The notes beneath the pieces are model-generated. The model had not been told where the DNA came from, did not search any database, and worked only from the letters and a program-made list of their open reading frames with translations. A DNA stretch of 64,000 bases from Halomonas sp. SpR1. GTDB lineage: Bacteria; Pseudomonadota; Gammaproteobacteria; Pseudomonadales; Halomonadaceae. Position 1 is the first letter of the stretch; each line of letters begins with the position of its first letter. Shown piece by piece: positions 45,047 to 54,698 of this stretch. The stretch is taken from NCBI RefSeq assembly GCF_031010175.1, contig NZ_JAUAMB010000013.1, positions 62,001-126,000 of the forward strand, in the 5' to 3' direction. Made by a program: the position numbers and the translations under genes.

Positions 45047-47590
45047 ATGGAAGAAAGCACGCGCGATCACGGTAAAGGGCCAGCGATTGTCGTTGGCCTG
45101 CTACTACTTATTGTCGGCTTGGCGCTCGCTTTTGGCGGCAGCAAGCTCGTCAGCGTAGGCGGCAGCGCCTACTACTTAATTGCCGGACTTAGTATTATTG
45201 CGTGCGGCGTTCTATTTGCTCTGCGCCGAGGCGCCGCACTGTGGCTTTACGCGCTGATTCTTTTCGCCACCTTAGTATGGGCACTGTGGGAGGTTGGCCT
45301 AGACTGGTGGCAGTTAGTGCCCCGCGTCGCGATTCTCTGCTTAATCGGCATTCTGCTGCTTCTGCCCTGGTGGCGTAAACCGCTGCATTCAAAAGGCGGC
45401 AGCCTGGCACTAGTGGCCAGCATTGCTGCCGCGGTTATCGTGGCCATTGCCAGTCAGTTTAACGACCCCGGCACTATCGAAGGGTCGCTGGCGAATAGCC
45501 GCACATCAGCCGATAGCGTCAACCCTGCCCAGGTGGCGGGCGATGACTGGCCCGCCTATGGCGGCACCAATGCGGGCACCCACTACTCTTCACTGGATCA
45601 AATTACCCCGGACAACATCGCCGAGCTTGAAGAGGTATGGCGGATTCAAACCGGTGACAAAGCGGGCCCCAACGCGCCCCCGGAGATCACCAATCAGAAC
45701 ACCCCGCTAAAAGTGAACGACAGCCTGTATATCTGTACGTCCCACAGTCGGGCGATGGCGCTATCTCCTGAAACGGGCGAAACCCTGTGGGCATTTGACC
45801 CCGAGATCAGCACCATGGGTGCCGATGACTTCTCCGGCTGGGCGCATATGACCTGCCGTGGCCTCGCCTACTACGATGCGGCCAGCTATTCAGCTACTGA
45901 ACGCACGCCTAACGACGCGGCGGAGAACAGCGACGTTGCCCCGGGCAGTGCGACAGCGCTCTCTTTCGATATCTTCGATGACAGCGATATTTTCAGCCTG
46001 GATCTCTCCTTTTTGTCACTGCTGTTTGGTGTAGAAGAGGAAAACGGCAGCACGCAGCCAACGATGGTCAGTGAGACTGACGTTATGTGCCCACGCAGGC
46101 TTTACCTCCCCACTGCGGATGCACGCTTGATTGCGCTGAATGCCGACACGGGTGAGCGCTGTGCCAGCTTTGGCGATAACGGCGAGATTGATCTTACTAA
46201 CAACATTGGTGAGTTTTCTCCAGGCGGCTACTACTCCACCTCGCCGCCCACGGTCACTGAGAACCTGGTTATTCTAGGCGGACACGTCACCGATAACAGC
46301 TCCACAGACGAACCTTCCGGCGTTATTCGTGCCTTTGATGTGCATACCGGCGAGCTGGTGTGGAACTGGGATAGCGGCAATCCCGACAACACCGATCCGC
46401 TGCCAGAAGACGAAACCTACACGCGCAACTCTCCCAACGTATGGGCACCGATCAGCGTTGATGAAGAGCTAGGCCTCGTTTACCTGCCCATGGGTAACGC
46501 TACGCCTGACCAGTATGGCGCCGACCGCACCGAGAACGATGAAACTTATAGCGCGGGCCTGGTAGCACTTAACGTCGATGACGGACAGGTGGCGTGGGTT
46601 TATCAGTTTGTGCACCATGACCTATGGGATATGGATACACCGGCACAACCGGTGCTCATTGATCTGGCGACTAATGAGGGCACCCAGCCCGCGGTTATTC
46701 AGCCGACCAAGCAAGGCAGCCTGTATGTATTGAACCGCGAAACCGGCGAACCGATTGTACCCATCGAAGAGGTGCCCGCACCTCAAGGCGCCGTGGAAGG
46801 CGACTGGACCGCCGAAACGCAGCCGCGCTCAGCGCTTAACCTGCTGCCACCGCCGCTCACCGAGCGCGATATGTGGGGCGCTTCACCGTTTGACCAGATG
46901 ATGTGCCGCATTCAGTTCAACTCCTTGCGCTACGAAGGCCAATACACACCACCTTCGCTGGAAGGCAGCATCATTTATCCAGGTAACGTGGGGGTGATGA
47001 ACTGGGGCGGCGTCGCGGTTGACCCTGAACGCCAAGCGCTCTTCACCGGGGCTAAATATCTGGCGTTCGTCTCCAAGCTGGTGCCCCGCGAAGAAGTCGA
47101 AGAGGGCCAAGGCTCTGCCAGTGAGCAAGGGCTACAAGTTAATGAAGGTGCGCCCTATGCCGTTGAGCTTGGCCCGCTGCTCTCGGTACTGGGCCTGCCC
47201 TGCCAAGCGCCCTCCTGGGGCGACGTAGCCGGTATCGATCTGCAAAGTGCCGAGGTGGTATGGAAGCACCGCAATGGCACTACACGGGACAGCATGCCGT
47301 TTGACCTGCCGATTGGTTTGAACGTCGGTGTTCCTGCGCTAGGCGGCCCGCTGACCACTGCAGGCGGGGTGTCGTTCTTGAGCGGCACGCTGGATCAGTA
47401 CCTGCGCGGATACGACATCACCACCGGCGAGGAGCTGTATAAAGCTCGCCTACCGGCAGGTGGCCAAGCTACCCCGATGACCTACACTGGCCAAGATGGC
47501 CGCCAGTATGTGGTCGTCACGGCGGGCGGCCACGGCACCTTTGGTACCAAGATGGGCGATTATGTGATTGGCTACGCGCTACCGGAGTAA
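45047..47590 (+). CDS. Membrane-bound PQQ-dependent dehydrogenase (glucose/quinate type)
   Basis: An 847-residue quinoprotein with an N-terminal membrane domain of about five segments (residues 10-140) followed by an eight-bladed PQQ propeller: DWPAYGGTNAGTHYSSLDQI, NQNTPLKVNDSLYICTSHSR, RNSPNVWAPISVDEELGLVYLPMGN, HHDLWDMDTPAQPVL, GGPLTTAGGVSFLSGTLD. It would oxidise a sugar or polyol in the periplasm and pass electrons to ubiquinone. Two stretches (near 285-345 and 685-715) look like insertions relative to Gcd. The start at 45047 has AAGGGGA; an upstream frame to 44972 is not used. Needs PQQ, whose genes are not seen here. Confidence 0.92.
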   Translation: MEESTRDHGKGPAIVVGLLLLIVGLALAFGGSKLVSVGGSAYYLIAGLSIIACGVLFALRRGAALWLYALILFATLVWALWEVGLDWWQLVPRVAILCLIGILLLLPWWRKPLHSKGGSLALVASIAAAVIVAIASQFNDPGTIEGSLANSRTSADSVNPAQVAGDDWPAYGGTNAGTHYSSLDQITPDNIAELEEVWRIQTGDKAGPNAPPEITNQNTPLKVNDSLYICTSHSRAMALSPETGETLWAFDPEISTMGADDFSGWAHMTCRGLAYYDAASYSATERTPNDAAENSDVAPGSATALSFDIFDDSDIFSLDLSFLSLLFGVEEENGSTQPTMVSETDVMCPRRLYLPTADARLIALNADTGERCASFGDNGEIDLTNNIGEFSPGGYYSTSPPTVTENLVILGGHVTDNSSTDEPSGVIRAFDVHTGELVWNWDSGNPDNTDPLPEDETYTRNSPNVWAPISVDEELGLVYLPMGNATPDQYGADRTENDETYSAGLVALNVDDGQVAWVYQFVHHDLWDMDTPAQPVLIDLATNEGTQPAVIQPTKQGSLYVLNRETGEPIVPIEEVPAPQGAVEGDWTAETQPRSALNLLPPPLTERDMWGASPFDQMMCRIQFNSLRYEGQYTPPSLEGSIIYPGNVGVMNWGGVAVDPERQALFTGAKYLAFVSKLVPREEVEEGQGSASEQGLQVNEGAPYAVELGPLLSVLGLPCQAPSWGDVAGIDLQSAEVVWKHRNGTTRDSMPFDLPIGLNVGVPALGGPLTTAGGVSFLSGTLDQYLRGYDITTGEELYKARLPAGGQATPMTYTGQDGRQYVVVTAGGHGTFGTKMGDYVIGYALPE

Positions 47591-47620
47591 TCGGTTAGTT
47601 TAGAGTCATCACCAACGAGA

Positions 47621-47655
47621 ACGGGCGGCCTCATCAATGAGCGCCGCCCGTTTTT
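47621..47655 (+). terminator. Rho-independent terminator
   Basis: Stem ACGGGCGGC / GCCGCCCGT with a 13-base loop and five T. It ends the PQQ dehydrogenase transcript. Confidence 0.88.
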
Positions 47656-47712
47656 ATTTATAAAGCCTTTAAAACTTCTCTTTTAGAAAAGCGCTTTTTA
47701 GAAAAACACCTT

Positions 47713-49773
47713 TTAAAAACGTACTTCTAAACCGCCATAAACACTGCGCCCAGGAGCAGGTTCGTAGAAACGTCCAAAGGTGCCGTTCAAGCGCACGTTG
47801 GCGTAGTGCTCTTCATCAAACAGATTGCGCACACCTACGTAAGCATTTAGCCGTGTATCGCTACCCAACTGCCAACCATCCCCTACCCGCAGGTTTACCA
47901 GCCAGTAGCTATCGACCTCTGTCTCGTTGGCGTTGTCCGCCACCAAGTCGCCCACATACTGGGTTTCCAGAGTAGCAAAACGTTCATCAAGGCCTTGCCA
48001 GGTTAGCTGGTTGACCCAGGTTTGCTCGGGCAGGCCGGGAATACGGTTACCAGCGAAGCTTTCAGTGGGGGTGGCGAACTGATCAAACTCATAACGGGCT
48101 AGCGTCAGGGCGCTATTTAGCCGCCACTGGCTGGCCACCTGCCAACCCAGCGCCAGCTCAATGCCGTCCCGGTCGGTGTCGCCCGCGTTTTGATAGAAGG
48201 TGCGGCCGCCGTCATCATAAGGCACCAGCTCATCGCGTACGCGTACTGAAAACAGCGCTAGATCGTAATCCATCGCCAGCGGCTCTACATAACCCCGCAG
48301 CCCCACCTCACGGTTCCAGGCTTTTTGCGGCGACACCGATGGGTTAAAACCGCCCCCCGCGGGGTTAGCAAACTCTGAGAACGTCGGCGTTTCAAAAGCG
48401 GTACCGGTATTGATATAAGCCTGATGCTGCGGGCGGTAACGATAGCTAAGCCCCGCCGAGCCGCTCCATTCGTTGAAGGTTTGCTCGCCGCTTTGATCGC
48501 CATCGTCCTGATAGCGGTCATCTACCTCCAGCTCTACTCGGTCAAACCGTGCACCGAGGGAGAGCGTCACTTGCTCGGTGAGCGCCAGATCACCCTGGGC
48601 AAACACTCCCGCCGAGGTCGCGGTTTGCGTCTCTTCCGCCACCTGCTCGCCGACAACGCCTTGGCCGTTTACATCGTTGCGAAAGCGCTCATCGTCCTGG
48701 CGGGCCACATCAACACCGGTGATATAGCTCAACGGCAGGCCACCCAGGCTGACTTCATGGTGATACTCGGCGCTCGCGCCCAGGTAATCGCGCTGGTAGC
48801 CGATGCGGCTATCGCCCACGTAGGGCAGTTGCTGCTCAAAATCGCGCTGCGCGACGAAGCCTTTTAAATAGAATTCGCCAGTGCCGGCGGACAAATCTTC
48901 GTACTGTAATCCGAGAAGCTGCTGATCAACGTTCTGCCCTGCGTCTAGCGCCAGCGAATTAGGTGCAGCTTGATCACGGCCACTCGCCACTTCACGCGCG
49001 TTCAGCGCGCCGGGATCTTCGGAGCGGGGATTTTCAAGCAGATTAATGATCGCGGTTAGCGCCCGGTCGCTGCCTAACTCGCGGCGCAGCTTGGCATTCA
49101 GCAGGTATTTCTCTGTGGAGCTCTGCTCCCGGTAGCCATCCACATTGAGCGCTGAGAAACTCACATGGTGCGACCAATCCCCCTGAGCGCCCCCTGTTTG
49201 CACGACCGCCTTACGGTAGCCATCGCTGCCCACTTCGGTGCGCACACTTGAGCCAGGGTTATCGCGCCCATCGGCGGTGGTGATATCAATTACCCCACCC
49301 GCTGCGTTACCGTAGAGCACCGAAGAGGGCCCACGGATCACTTCGATGCGCTCTGCGCTGTCCAGATCAATGGCATCCAGCTGCGCCTGGCCGTCCGGCA
49401 GCGTATAGGGAATACCATCCACCATCACGGTAATCCCGCGTACCCCAAACGGCGCCCTGGCGCCAAAGCCGCGTATGGAGATGCGTTGGCCTTGGGCAAA
49501 ATTATCGCGATTCTGCAAGAACACCCCTGGCACGCGCACTAACGCCTCATCCAGCCGTGTCCGCTGCTGGCCCTGAGCAATCGCTTCATGGTCAAGCGTC
49601 GAAACCGCAGCGGGCGTAGCGTAAAGCTCCCGCGATAGCCGCGGCGCCGTCACTTCCAGCGTGGCCAAGCTATTGCTATCGGTGGGACTCTCTTGAGCCC
49701 AGCCTTGGCCTGCACCAAGGCAGCTTAATAAGCAAAAAGATGTGGTAGTTACTTTTAACGGCAGGTTGAACAC
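47713..49773 (-). CDS. TonB-dependent receptor (third)
   Basis: A 686-residue outer-membrane receptor. It has a signal peptide (TTTSFCLLSCLGAGQGWAQ), a TonB box-like LATLEVTAP, and a plug (GQRISIRGFGARAPFGVRGITV, RIEVIRGPSSVLYGNAAGGVI). The barrel ends in Phe (GGLEVRF). I place the start at GTG 49773 because GGGAGAGG precedes it and a signal peptide follows at once; the longer frame to 50019 overlaps a real gene on the other strand. It is an iron-complex receptor by family, convergent with the dehydrogenase gene. Ligand unknown, and no Fur-like site was noticed. Confidence 0.9.
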   Translation of the reverse strand: MFNLPLKVTTTSFCLLSCLGAGQGWAQESPTDSNSLATLEVTAPRLSRELYATPAAVSTLDHEAIAQGQQRTRLDEALVRVPGVFLQNRDNFAQGQRISIRGFGARAPFGVRGITVMVDGIPYTLPDGQAQLDAIDLDSAERIEVIRGPSSVLYGNAAGGVIDITTADGRDNPGSSVRTEVGSDGYRKAVVQTGGAQGDWSHHVSFSALNVDGYREQSSTEKYLLNAKLRRELGSDRALTAIINLLENPRSEDPGALNAREVASGRDQAAPNSLALDAGQNVDQQLLGLQYEDLSAGTGEFYLKGFVAQRDFEQQLPYVGDSRIGYQRDYLGASAEYHHEVSLGGLPLSYITGVDVARQDDERFRNDVNGQGVVGEQVAEETQTATSAGVFAQGDLALTEQVTLSLGARFDRVELEVDDRYQDDGDQSGEQTFNEWSGSAGLSYRYRPQHQAYINTGTAFETPTFSEFANPAGGGFNPSVSPQKAWNREVGLRGYVEPLAMDYDLALFSVRVRDELVPYDDGGRTFYQNAGDTDRDGIELALGWQVASQWRLNSALTLARYEFDQFATPTESFAGNRIPGLPEQTWVNQLTWQGLDERFATLETQYVGDLVADNANETEVDSYWLVNLRVGDGWQLGSDTRLNAYVGVRNLFDEEHYANVRLNGTFGRFYEPAPGRSVYGGLEVRF

Positions 49774-49926
49774 GGAGCCTCTCCCAAACAGCGTAGAGCG
49801 AAATAAAGGGCGGAATTGAACGATTGTCGACTCGGCTAGTCGTAGGGAACTAGCCAAGGCATGGATAAATAGATTGATCGTGCCTACACTTGTACAAGTT
49901 ATCCCAATGAAAGCAAAGGAGGCTTC

Positions 49927-50100
49927 ATGGCGTTTACAGCGACTGATCCAATCAAGATGATTTTTGCCGTAATACTTCCCCCACTCGGCGTATTTTTTGA
50001 GGTCGGTTTTAAAGGGCATTTCTGGCTGAACATTATTCTAACGCTATTTGGCTTCGTACCGGGCATCATTCATGCGTTTTATGTAATATTGAAACACTAG
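49927..50100 (+). CDS. Pmp3/YqaE family small membrane protein
   Basis: A 57-residue protein. The family core is visible: AVILPPLGVFFEVGF in the first membrane segment and FWLNIILTLFGFVPGIIHAFYVI in the second (given here only to show the pattern LxPPLGVF...GFxPGIIHAxY). AAAGGAGG stands 5 bases before the ATG. Members are small hydrophobic proteins tied to salt and membrane-potential stress in plants, yeast and bacteria. It is divergent from the TonB receptor with a terminator behind it. Confidence 0.92.
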   Translation: MAFTATDPIKMIFAVILPPLGVFFEVGFKGHFWLNIILTLFGFVPGIIHAFYVILKH

Positions 50101-50156
50101 GTTTTAATAGCCTGGTTTTAATAGCCGGTTATTGAGAGCCACGTAGAGTAAAGACG

Positions 50157-50190
50157 AAGCCGCCCAAGCTAATGCTTGGGCGGCTTTTTT
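50157..50190. terminator. Bidirectional rho-independent terminator
   Basis: Perfect 13-base stem (AAGCCGCCCAAGC / GCTTGGGCGGCTT) with loop TAAT and a run of T on the plus strand; AA precedes it on the other. It lies between the convergent Pmp3-like and deaminase genes. Confidence 0.92.
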
Positions 50191-50196
50191 ATGTCA

Positions 50197-50676
50197 TTAA
50201 GACAGGCGGGCATGGCGCCGCTTATGCAACGCGTGAACTCGTTCATCCAGCTCCGCTATCGGGCCTTCCACCTTGAGCCCAGGTACCACCTGCTGAATAG
50301 GCAGAGTCGCGACTGGCGATGGGGACACACCTAAATCGTCAAGCCAGCGACTCAACTGTTGAGATGAACTGGCGTAGACAATACGCCCAAGCCCTACCCA
50401 GCCATGGGCAGCGGCGCACATAGGGCAGTGCTCACCGGACGTATAAACGGTCGCCTTTACTCGCGCCTCTGGCGTCATATGCTGTGCTGCCCAGCGCGCC
50501 AGGAAGAACTCAGGGTGCTGAGTTGAGTCCCCATCGGCAATGCGGTTACGGTCTTCTGCCAAGACATCCCCTTCGGCACTTACCAGCACGCTACCGAAAG
50601 GTTCATCCCCCGCGTTAAGGGCCTCTTCGGCTAGCTCAACGGCACGGGTCAAATATCCAAGCTCTCGGTTATCCAT
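50197..50676 (-). CDS. Cytidine/deoxycytidylate deaminase-fold nucleoside deaminase
   Basis: A 159-residue zinc-dependent deaminase. The zinc site is built from STQHPEFFLA (His, catalytic Glu) and EHCPMCAAAH (two Cys). The HPE variant replaces the common HAE. The family includes guanine deaminase and tRNA adenosine deaminase; this one resembles general nucleoside or guanine deaminases rather than TadA. GGAGAA is 7 bases before the ATG. Substrate not determined. Confidence 0.88.
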   Translation of the reverse strand: MDNRELGYLTRAVELAEEALNAGDEPFGSVLVSAEGDVLAEDRNRIADGDSTQHPEFFLARWAAQHMTPEARVKATVYTSGEHCPMCAAAHGWVGLGRIVYASSSQQLSRWLDDLGVSPSPVATLPIQQVVPGLKVEGPIAELDERVHALHKRRHARLS

Positions 50677-50747
50677 TGTAGGTTCTCCGCTGGATTAGTG
50701 ACTGTCTCAACGACTAACTCAACGACTAACTCAACGACTTGCGCTGA

Positions 50748-52010
50748 TTAGCCTTTTACTGCTGCTGGCGTTTCGCCTTCGGGCGCTTCCTGTAACTGCT
50801 CACCTTCGCTTCGAGCAATGACTGAGGTGCCGACCAAGTCGCCTGTCACGTTTAACGCTGTACACCCCATTCCCACTAGCGCATCAATCGCGGTAAGCAG
50901 TGCGACGGTCTCAATCGGTAGGCCTACTTGGGCAAATACCGTGGCAATCATTATGATACCGGCCCCCGGCACCCCCGCCGTGCCCACCGACACTAGCGTG
51001 CCGATCAACACTATTTGCACCATGCTGATGAAATCCAGCGGTGCACCCATCACGTTGGCGGCAAATACCGCCGAGATGGCGATACGAATCGCCGCCCCAT
51101 CCATATTTAAAGTAGCCCCTAACGGCAGACTGAAACCATAGATACTTTTGGCAATGCCTAAGCGGTGGGCAGCATTAACTGTCAGCGGTAACGTACCCGA
51201 GCTACTTTGGGTGGCAAACGCCGTGGCCATCGGCGTACGGGCCTCGCGGAAAAAGGTGCGTAGCTTCACGCCAAACAGTCGCATGATGCCGCAATAAATC
51301 AGTAGCTGGGTAGCCAGGGCGATATACAGTACAACCACCATATCGCCCAATGAGAGTAGCGTTTCCAAACCCTGCTGACTCACCGTCTCTGCAACAATCG
51401 CAAACACGCCGATAGGCACGTAGTGCAATACTCCCGACATCACTTTGAGCGTCACCTCGTTCATAGCTTCAATCACACCATAAAGCCGTTCCCCCATGGC
51501 ATGCTGGCGCTCCGACTGGCGCATTTTTAGCAGCGCAATACCAAACACCAGCGCCGTAAAAATAATGCCAAGCATATTGAGTTCGGCAAACGCACCAATA
51601 ATATTATCCGGCACTATATTCAGTAGCGTATCGACAACGCCTGGGTTTTCGGGCACCGAGAAACTGGCACTCTCATCCAGGGTCATACCGCTGCCGGGGC
51701 TAAACAGCGTGGCAACAGCTAAGCCCACCATAATCGCAAGCCCCGAAGATGCCAGGTAATAAACGAACACCTTACCGCCGACACGACCGGCACTGCCCTC
51801 GCGGGACTGGTTTACCCCGACCATCAGTGTGAATAGCACTATAGGCACGATCAGAAATGTAAGTAGTCGCAGAAGCAAATCCCCTAACGGCGCCAACCAA
51901 GCAGCCACTGCCTCACCACCGACAAGCCCGACCACAACGCCCAGCACTAGCGCGATAGTGACGCGCAAAATCAATGATGCCTGTGAATAGGCCTTCCAGA
52001 TGCTTGTCAT
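50748..52010 (-). CDS. Dicarboxylate/amino acid:cation symporter (DAACS family)
   Basis: A 420-residue inner-membrane symporter with about eight membrane helices and the re-entrant loop motif ATQSSSGTLPLTVN, plus MDGAAIRIAISAVFAA and GTAGVPGAGIIMIATV. It imports glutamate, aspartate or C4-dicarboxylates with H+ or Na+. The start at 52010 has AGGAT 6 bases before; a longer frame to 52061 is unlikely. It lies 71 bases behind the deaminase end in the same direction. Confidence 0.92.
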   Translation of the reverse strand: MTSIWKAYSQASLILRVTIALVLGVVVGLVGGEAVAAWLAPLGDLLLRLLTFLIVPIVLFTLMVGVNQSREGSAGRVGGKVFVYYLASSGLAIMVGLAVATLFSPGSGMTLDESASFSVPENPGVVDTLLNIVPDNIIGAFAELNMLGIIFTALVFGIALLKMRQSERQHAMGERLYGVIEAMNEVTLKVMSGVLHYVPIGVFAIVAETVSQQGLETLLSLGDMVVVLYIALATQLLIYCGIMRLFGVKLRTFFREARTPMATAFATQSSSGTLPLTVNAAHRLGIAKSIYGFSLPLGATLNMDGAAIRIAISAVFAANVMGAPLDFISMVQIVLIGTLVSVGTAGVPGAGIIMIATVFAQVGLPIETVALLTAIDALVGMGCTALNVTGDLVGTSVIARSEGEQLQEAPEGETPAAVKG

Positions 52011-52408
52011 TTGAGATCCTAAAGATTTGAGGAAATTGGTAGGTCTAATAGTACCTCCCACCCTATTAGTGTGGCACAGCGATATCTATCAAGTGGTAAA
52101 GCATGAAGCTTTCAACGGCTTCACCGAAAGTGTATTGAAAATGGGCTGGTAATAGCGTCTTTCACTGACCCCATAGGTAAGATAATCCAGAAAGGCTTTG
52201 ACACACGTTAGAATTCATGACACTGTAGCGTCAGTTGGTTAGCAAGCAAGCATGGTTTCAGAAGTGTACGAAAAAGATTTAGAAATGTACGAGATAGACG
52301 TGTACGTAATCTTTCGGCAAGACTGCAATTGTATTCCTTGTTTTATCCGCTATTAATCTGGGTGATACCAGGAACTTTACAATGCGCTTTGCGCGAAAGG
52401 ATTTTACT
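52011..52408. other. 398-base intergenic region; cold-shock gene leader
   Basis: AT-rich spacer with promoters for the symporter (left) and the cold-shock gene (right). Cold-shock genes usually have long leaders, which fits. Three copies of TGTACG(A/T) occur near 52268-52315. A 34-codon frame at 52252-52356 has no ribosome-binding site and is not called. Confidence 0.5.
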
Positions 52409-52615
52409 ATGTCTACTGGCACAGTTAAGTGGTTCAACGATACTAAAGGCTTCGGTTTTATTGCTCCTTCTGACGGCGGCGATGACCTGTTTGCCCATTT
52501 CTCTGAAATTCAAGCAGACGGCTTCAAAACCCTGCAAGAAGGCGCTAACGTCTCTTTTGACGTTACCCAGGGTAAGAAAGGCCTTCAAGCTTCAAACATC
52601 AAGCAAATCTCCTAA
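52409..52615 (+). CDS. CspA-family cold-shock protein
   Basis: A 68-residue single cold-shock domain protein. RNP1 (KGFGFIAP) and RNP2 ([10 protein letters not shown]) are intact, as is the opening [13 protein letters not shown]. It binds single-stranded RNA/DNA as an RNA chaperone. The start at 52409 has AAAGG 7 bases ahead and matches the family; the frame from 52382 is not used. A long leader and a terminator flank it. Confidence 0.96.
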   Translation: MSTGTVKWFNDTKGFGFIAPSDGGDDLFAHFSEIQADGFKTLQEGANVSFDVTQGKKGLQASNIKQIS

Positions 52616-52658
52616 CATTTATTGTTAGCAGTTTGCTCGAACCTCCCGAGGTTCGGAT

Positions 52659-52694
52659 AACAAGGCTCGCTTATGCGGGCCTTGTTGCGTTTTG
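52659..52694 (+). terminator. Rho-independent terminator after the cold-shock gene
   Basis: Stem AACAAGGC.CGC / GCG.GCCTTGTT with loop TTAT, then GCGTTTT. Located 43 bases after the csp stop. Confidence 0.8.
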
Positions 52695-52749
52695 AGTATG
52701 TTGCGTTTGGAGTATGCTGCGTTGGGAACTTAAGCCCCCCCCCCCTTTC

Positions 52750-53616
52750 TTATATCCGCGCATATATCAATATTCGCACATCCACCGTCACTGTTAGCTC
52801 CTCAAGCGCCGCCGCGCGAGCCCGCCCTTCGGCGCTGGCCCGGTAAAAATGCGGTGTCATCGCCAACAGATCGGCAATTTTTTCGCTTCCCTTCAGTGTT
52901 AACGAGTAGCTAACTCTTTCGCTGCTTTGGTTAGAAAAACCTTCCGGTGCTTCCACCTCACTCGAACGTTCGGGTTTTAATGTGGGATAGATAATCTCCC
53001 GCAGTTCTCGCAAATGATCAGGCCCTGCCTCTACTTGCAGCAGCACACCGCCCGTTTTTAGCACACGAGCAAACTCGCTAGCCACAGGAAAGCCAAACAT
53101 GCACAGCACGCTATCCAGCGTTCCTGTTTGCACCGGCAAGTGCGCATTGCTACCCACCACCCAACTACTTAGCGGTGATTGCTTAGCATCTTGCCTGGCA
53201 GCAGCCAGCACCGCCCACTTAGAGATATCCAACCCCATCAGCGAAAGTGACTGCGCGCTAGCCGCAGCGTCAGCTAATTGGCGAAGGTAGTAACCTTCCC
53301 CACAGCCCGCATCCAGGCAGCTAAACGGTTCACTGCTTAGCAATTGAGACTCAGCGTAGCCCAACACTGCATGACCGACGGCATCCGCGATGGGATGATA
53401 GTGCCCAGCGTCAAGAAAGCGCTGGCGAGCAGCCACCATTGTCTTGCTATCACCCGGATCGTGGGAGCGTTTTTGCTGCACCGGCAGTAAGTTAACGTAG
53501 CCCTGCTTGGCGATATCAAAGCTGTGTCCCTCAGGGCAGCGCCAAGCGCTGCCCGAGTGAGCTAACGGCTTGCCATCTAATGGGCAGGCCAGCGCCTGGA
53601 AAGGAGTGATGCTCAT
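52750..53616 (-). CDS. rlmA: 23S rRNA (guanine-N1)-methyltransferase RlmA
   Basis: A 288-residue methyltransferase. The N-terminal zinc finger is visible as CPLDGKPL...CPEGHSFD, followed by QGYVNLLPVQ and an SAM-binding domain (CLDAGCGEGYYL near residue 105). This order is diagnostic for RlmA/TlrB, which methylate G745 or G748 of 23S rRNA. The start at 53616 (MSITPFQAL) fits the family; an in-frame ATG at 53634 is an alternative. A run of ten C's (52735-52744 region) lies just behind the gene. Confidence 0.92.
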   Translation of the reverse strand: MSITPFQALACPLDGKPLAHSGSAWRCPEGHSFDIAKQGYVNLLPVQQKRSHDPGDSKTMVAARQRFLDAGHYHPIADAVGHAVLGYAESQLLSSEPFSCLDAGCGEGYYLRQLADAAASAQSLSLMGLDISKWAVLAAARQDAKQSPLSSWVVGSNAHLPVQTGTLDSVLCMFGFPVASEFARVLKTGGVLLQVEAGPDHLRELREIIYPTLKPERSSEVEAPEGFSNQSSERVSYSLTLKGSEKIADLLAMTPHFYRASAEGRARAAALEELTVTVDVRILIYARI

Positions 53617-53671
53617 AGCTGTTTCGGTAACCATTGTGGAAGGGTTGGAAGTGCAACGGAGGGCTGACCAT

Positions 53672-54601
53672 TCAGCGCGTCACCAGGACAATGCCGACCA
53701 AAATAACCCCGCCGCCGATCAGAAAATTGATGCTTAGCGGCTCGTTGAGCAACAGGGTACCAAAAAGGACGCCGAAAAGCGGGCCTAGAAAAGAGAACAC
53801 GCCCAACTGGGACGCGCGATAGCGGCGAAGCAGGGTAAACCACAGCATCAGCGCGGCAAATGAAATAATCAGCGCCTGAAAAGCGAGGCTAGCAACCGCC
53901 ATGGAAGTAAACTGCGCGCTCACTAACTGCCCCGACAGCGCCGCCACTGGCAGTAGCAGCAACGCCGTCACACTTAGTTGATAACTCAGAGTGAGCTCTG
54001 CGGGGGCCTCAGACAACGATGTCTTGCGGATCACCACCGTCGTCGCCGCCCAAGAGAACCCGGCCAGCAAACCCAACGCATCACCGATGAGGATATCGGT
54101 GCTATAGGATCCGCTCGGCGCCATGGCAATCACCATGCCCAGAAAAGCCAAGCCAACGCCCCACCACTGGCGAAGGGAGAGCTGCTCCCCTGGTACCCAA
54201 AGATGCAGTCCAAGGGCTGCGAAGATGGGCGCGGTGTAGAGAAAGACCGACATATGCGATGCCAATGTGTAGGTCAGCCCCCAGGCGACAAAAGCGAACT
54301 CGGCAGCAAAGCCAAGGCCAACCAGTAACCCAGGGCCCCAGTTGTTCCCCACATCCGCCCAGCGAATGCCGCGCCAATAGGCAAGCAACCCCACCAGACA
54401 GCCGGCGATAGCGGAGCGCAGGGCGATCTGCACCACAGGTGAGATATCCTCAGCCACGCCTTTAATCGCCACCTGCTGAAATCCCAGCACCAAACAAAAC
54501 AGTAGCATTAGCGATGCTGCCGTAGCATCCACAGACTTTCGCCGCGTATGCCCTAGCATGCTGGCAGTATGGGCATTTGAGGCTATCCTTTGATTATTCA
54601 T
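53672..54601 (-). CDS. EamA/DMT family transporter
   Basis: A 309-residue membrane protein with ten predicted helices and two EamA repeats (FCLVLGFQQVAIKGVAEDISP; VFLYTAPIFAALGLHLW; second half DALGLLAGFSWAATTVVIRK). AGGAG lies 6 bases before the ATG. Divergent from the LysR gene that begins at 54699, which probably controls it. Substrate unknown. Confidence 0.93.
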   Translation of the reverse strand: MNNQRIASNAHTASMLGHTRRKSVDATAASLMLLFCLVLGFQQVAIKGVAEDISPVVQIALRSAIAGCLVGLLAYWRGIRWADVGNNWGPGLLVGLGFAAEFAFVAWGLTYTLASHMSVFLYTAPIFAALGLHLWVPGEQLSLRQWWGVGLAFLGMVIAMAPSGSYSTDILIGDALGLLAGFSWAATTVVIRKTSLSEAPAELTLSYQLSVTALLLLPVAALSGQLVSAQFTSMAVASLAFQALIISFAALMLWFTLLRRYRASQLGVFSFLGPLFGVLFGTLLLNEPLSINFLIGGGVILVGIVLVTR

Positions 54602-54698
54602 AGTGAGCTCCTATAACATCAAGGCGCTCATTGGAGCAGGAAGCGAAACGGCATACAAACGATTACTTATCAAACCTAGGCTTAGGAAAACTCACGCC

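Noticed and set aside
49774..50019. N-terminal extension of the third TonB receptor
   Set aside because: Places 82 extra residues ahead of a good signal peptide, has no start signal, and is antisense to the Pmp3-like gene.
52252..52356. 34-codon frame in the cold-shock leader
   Set aside because: No ribosome-binding site and no known resemblance; more likely untranslated leader.
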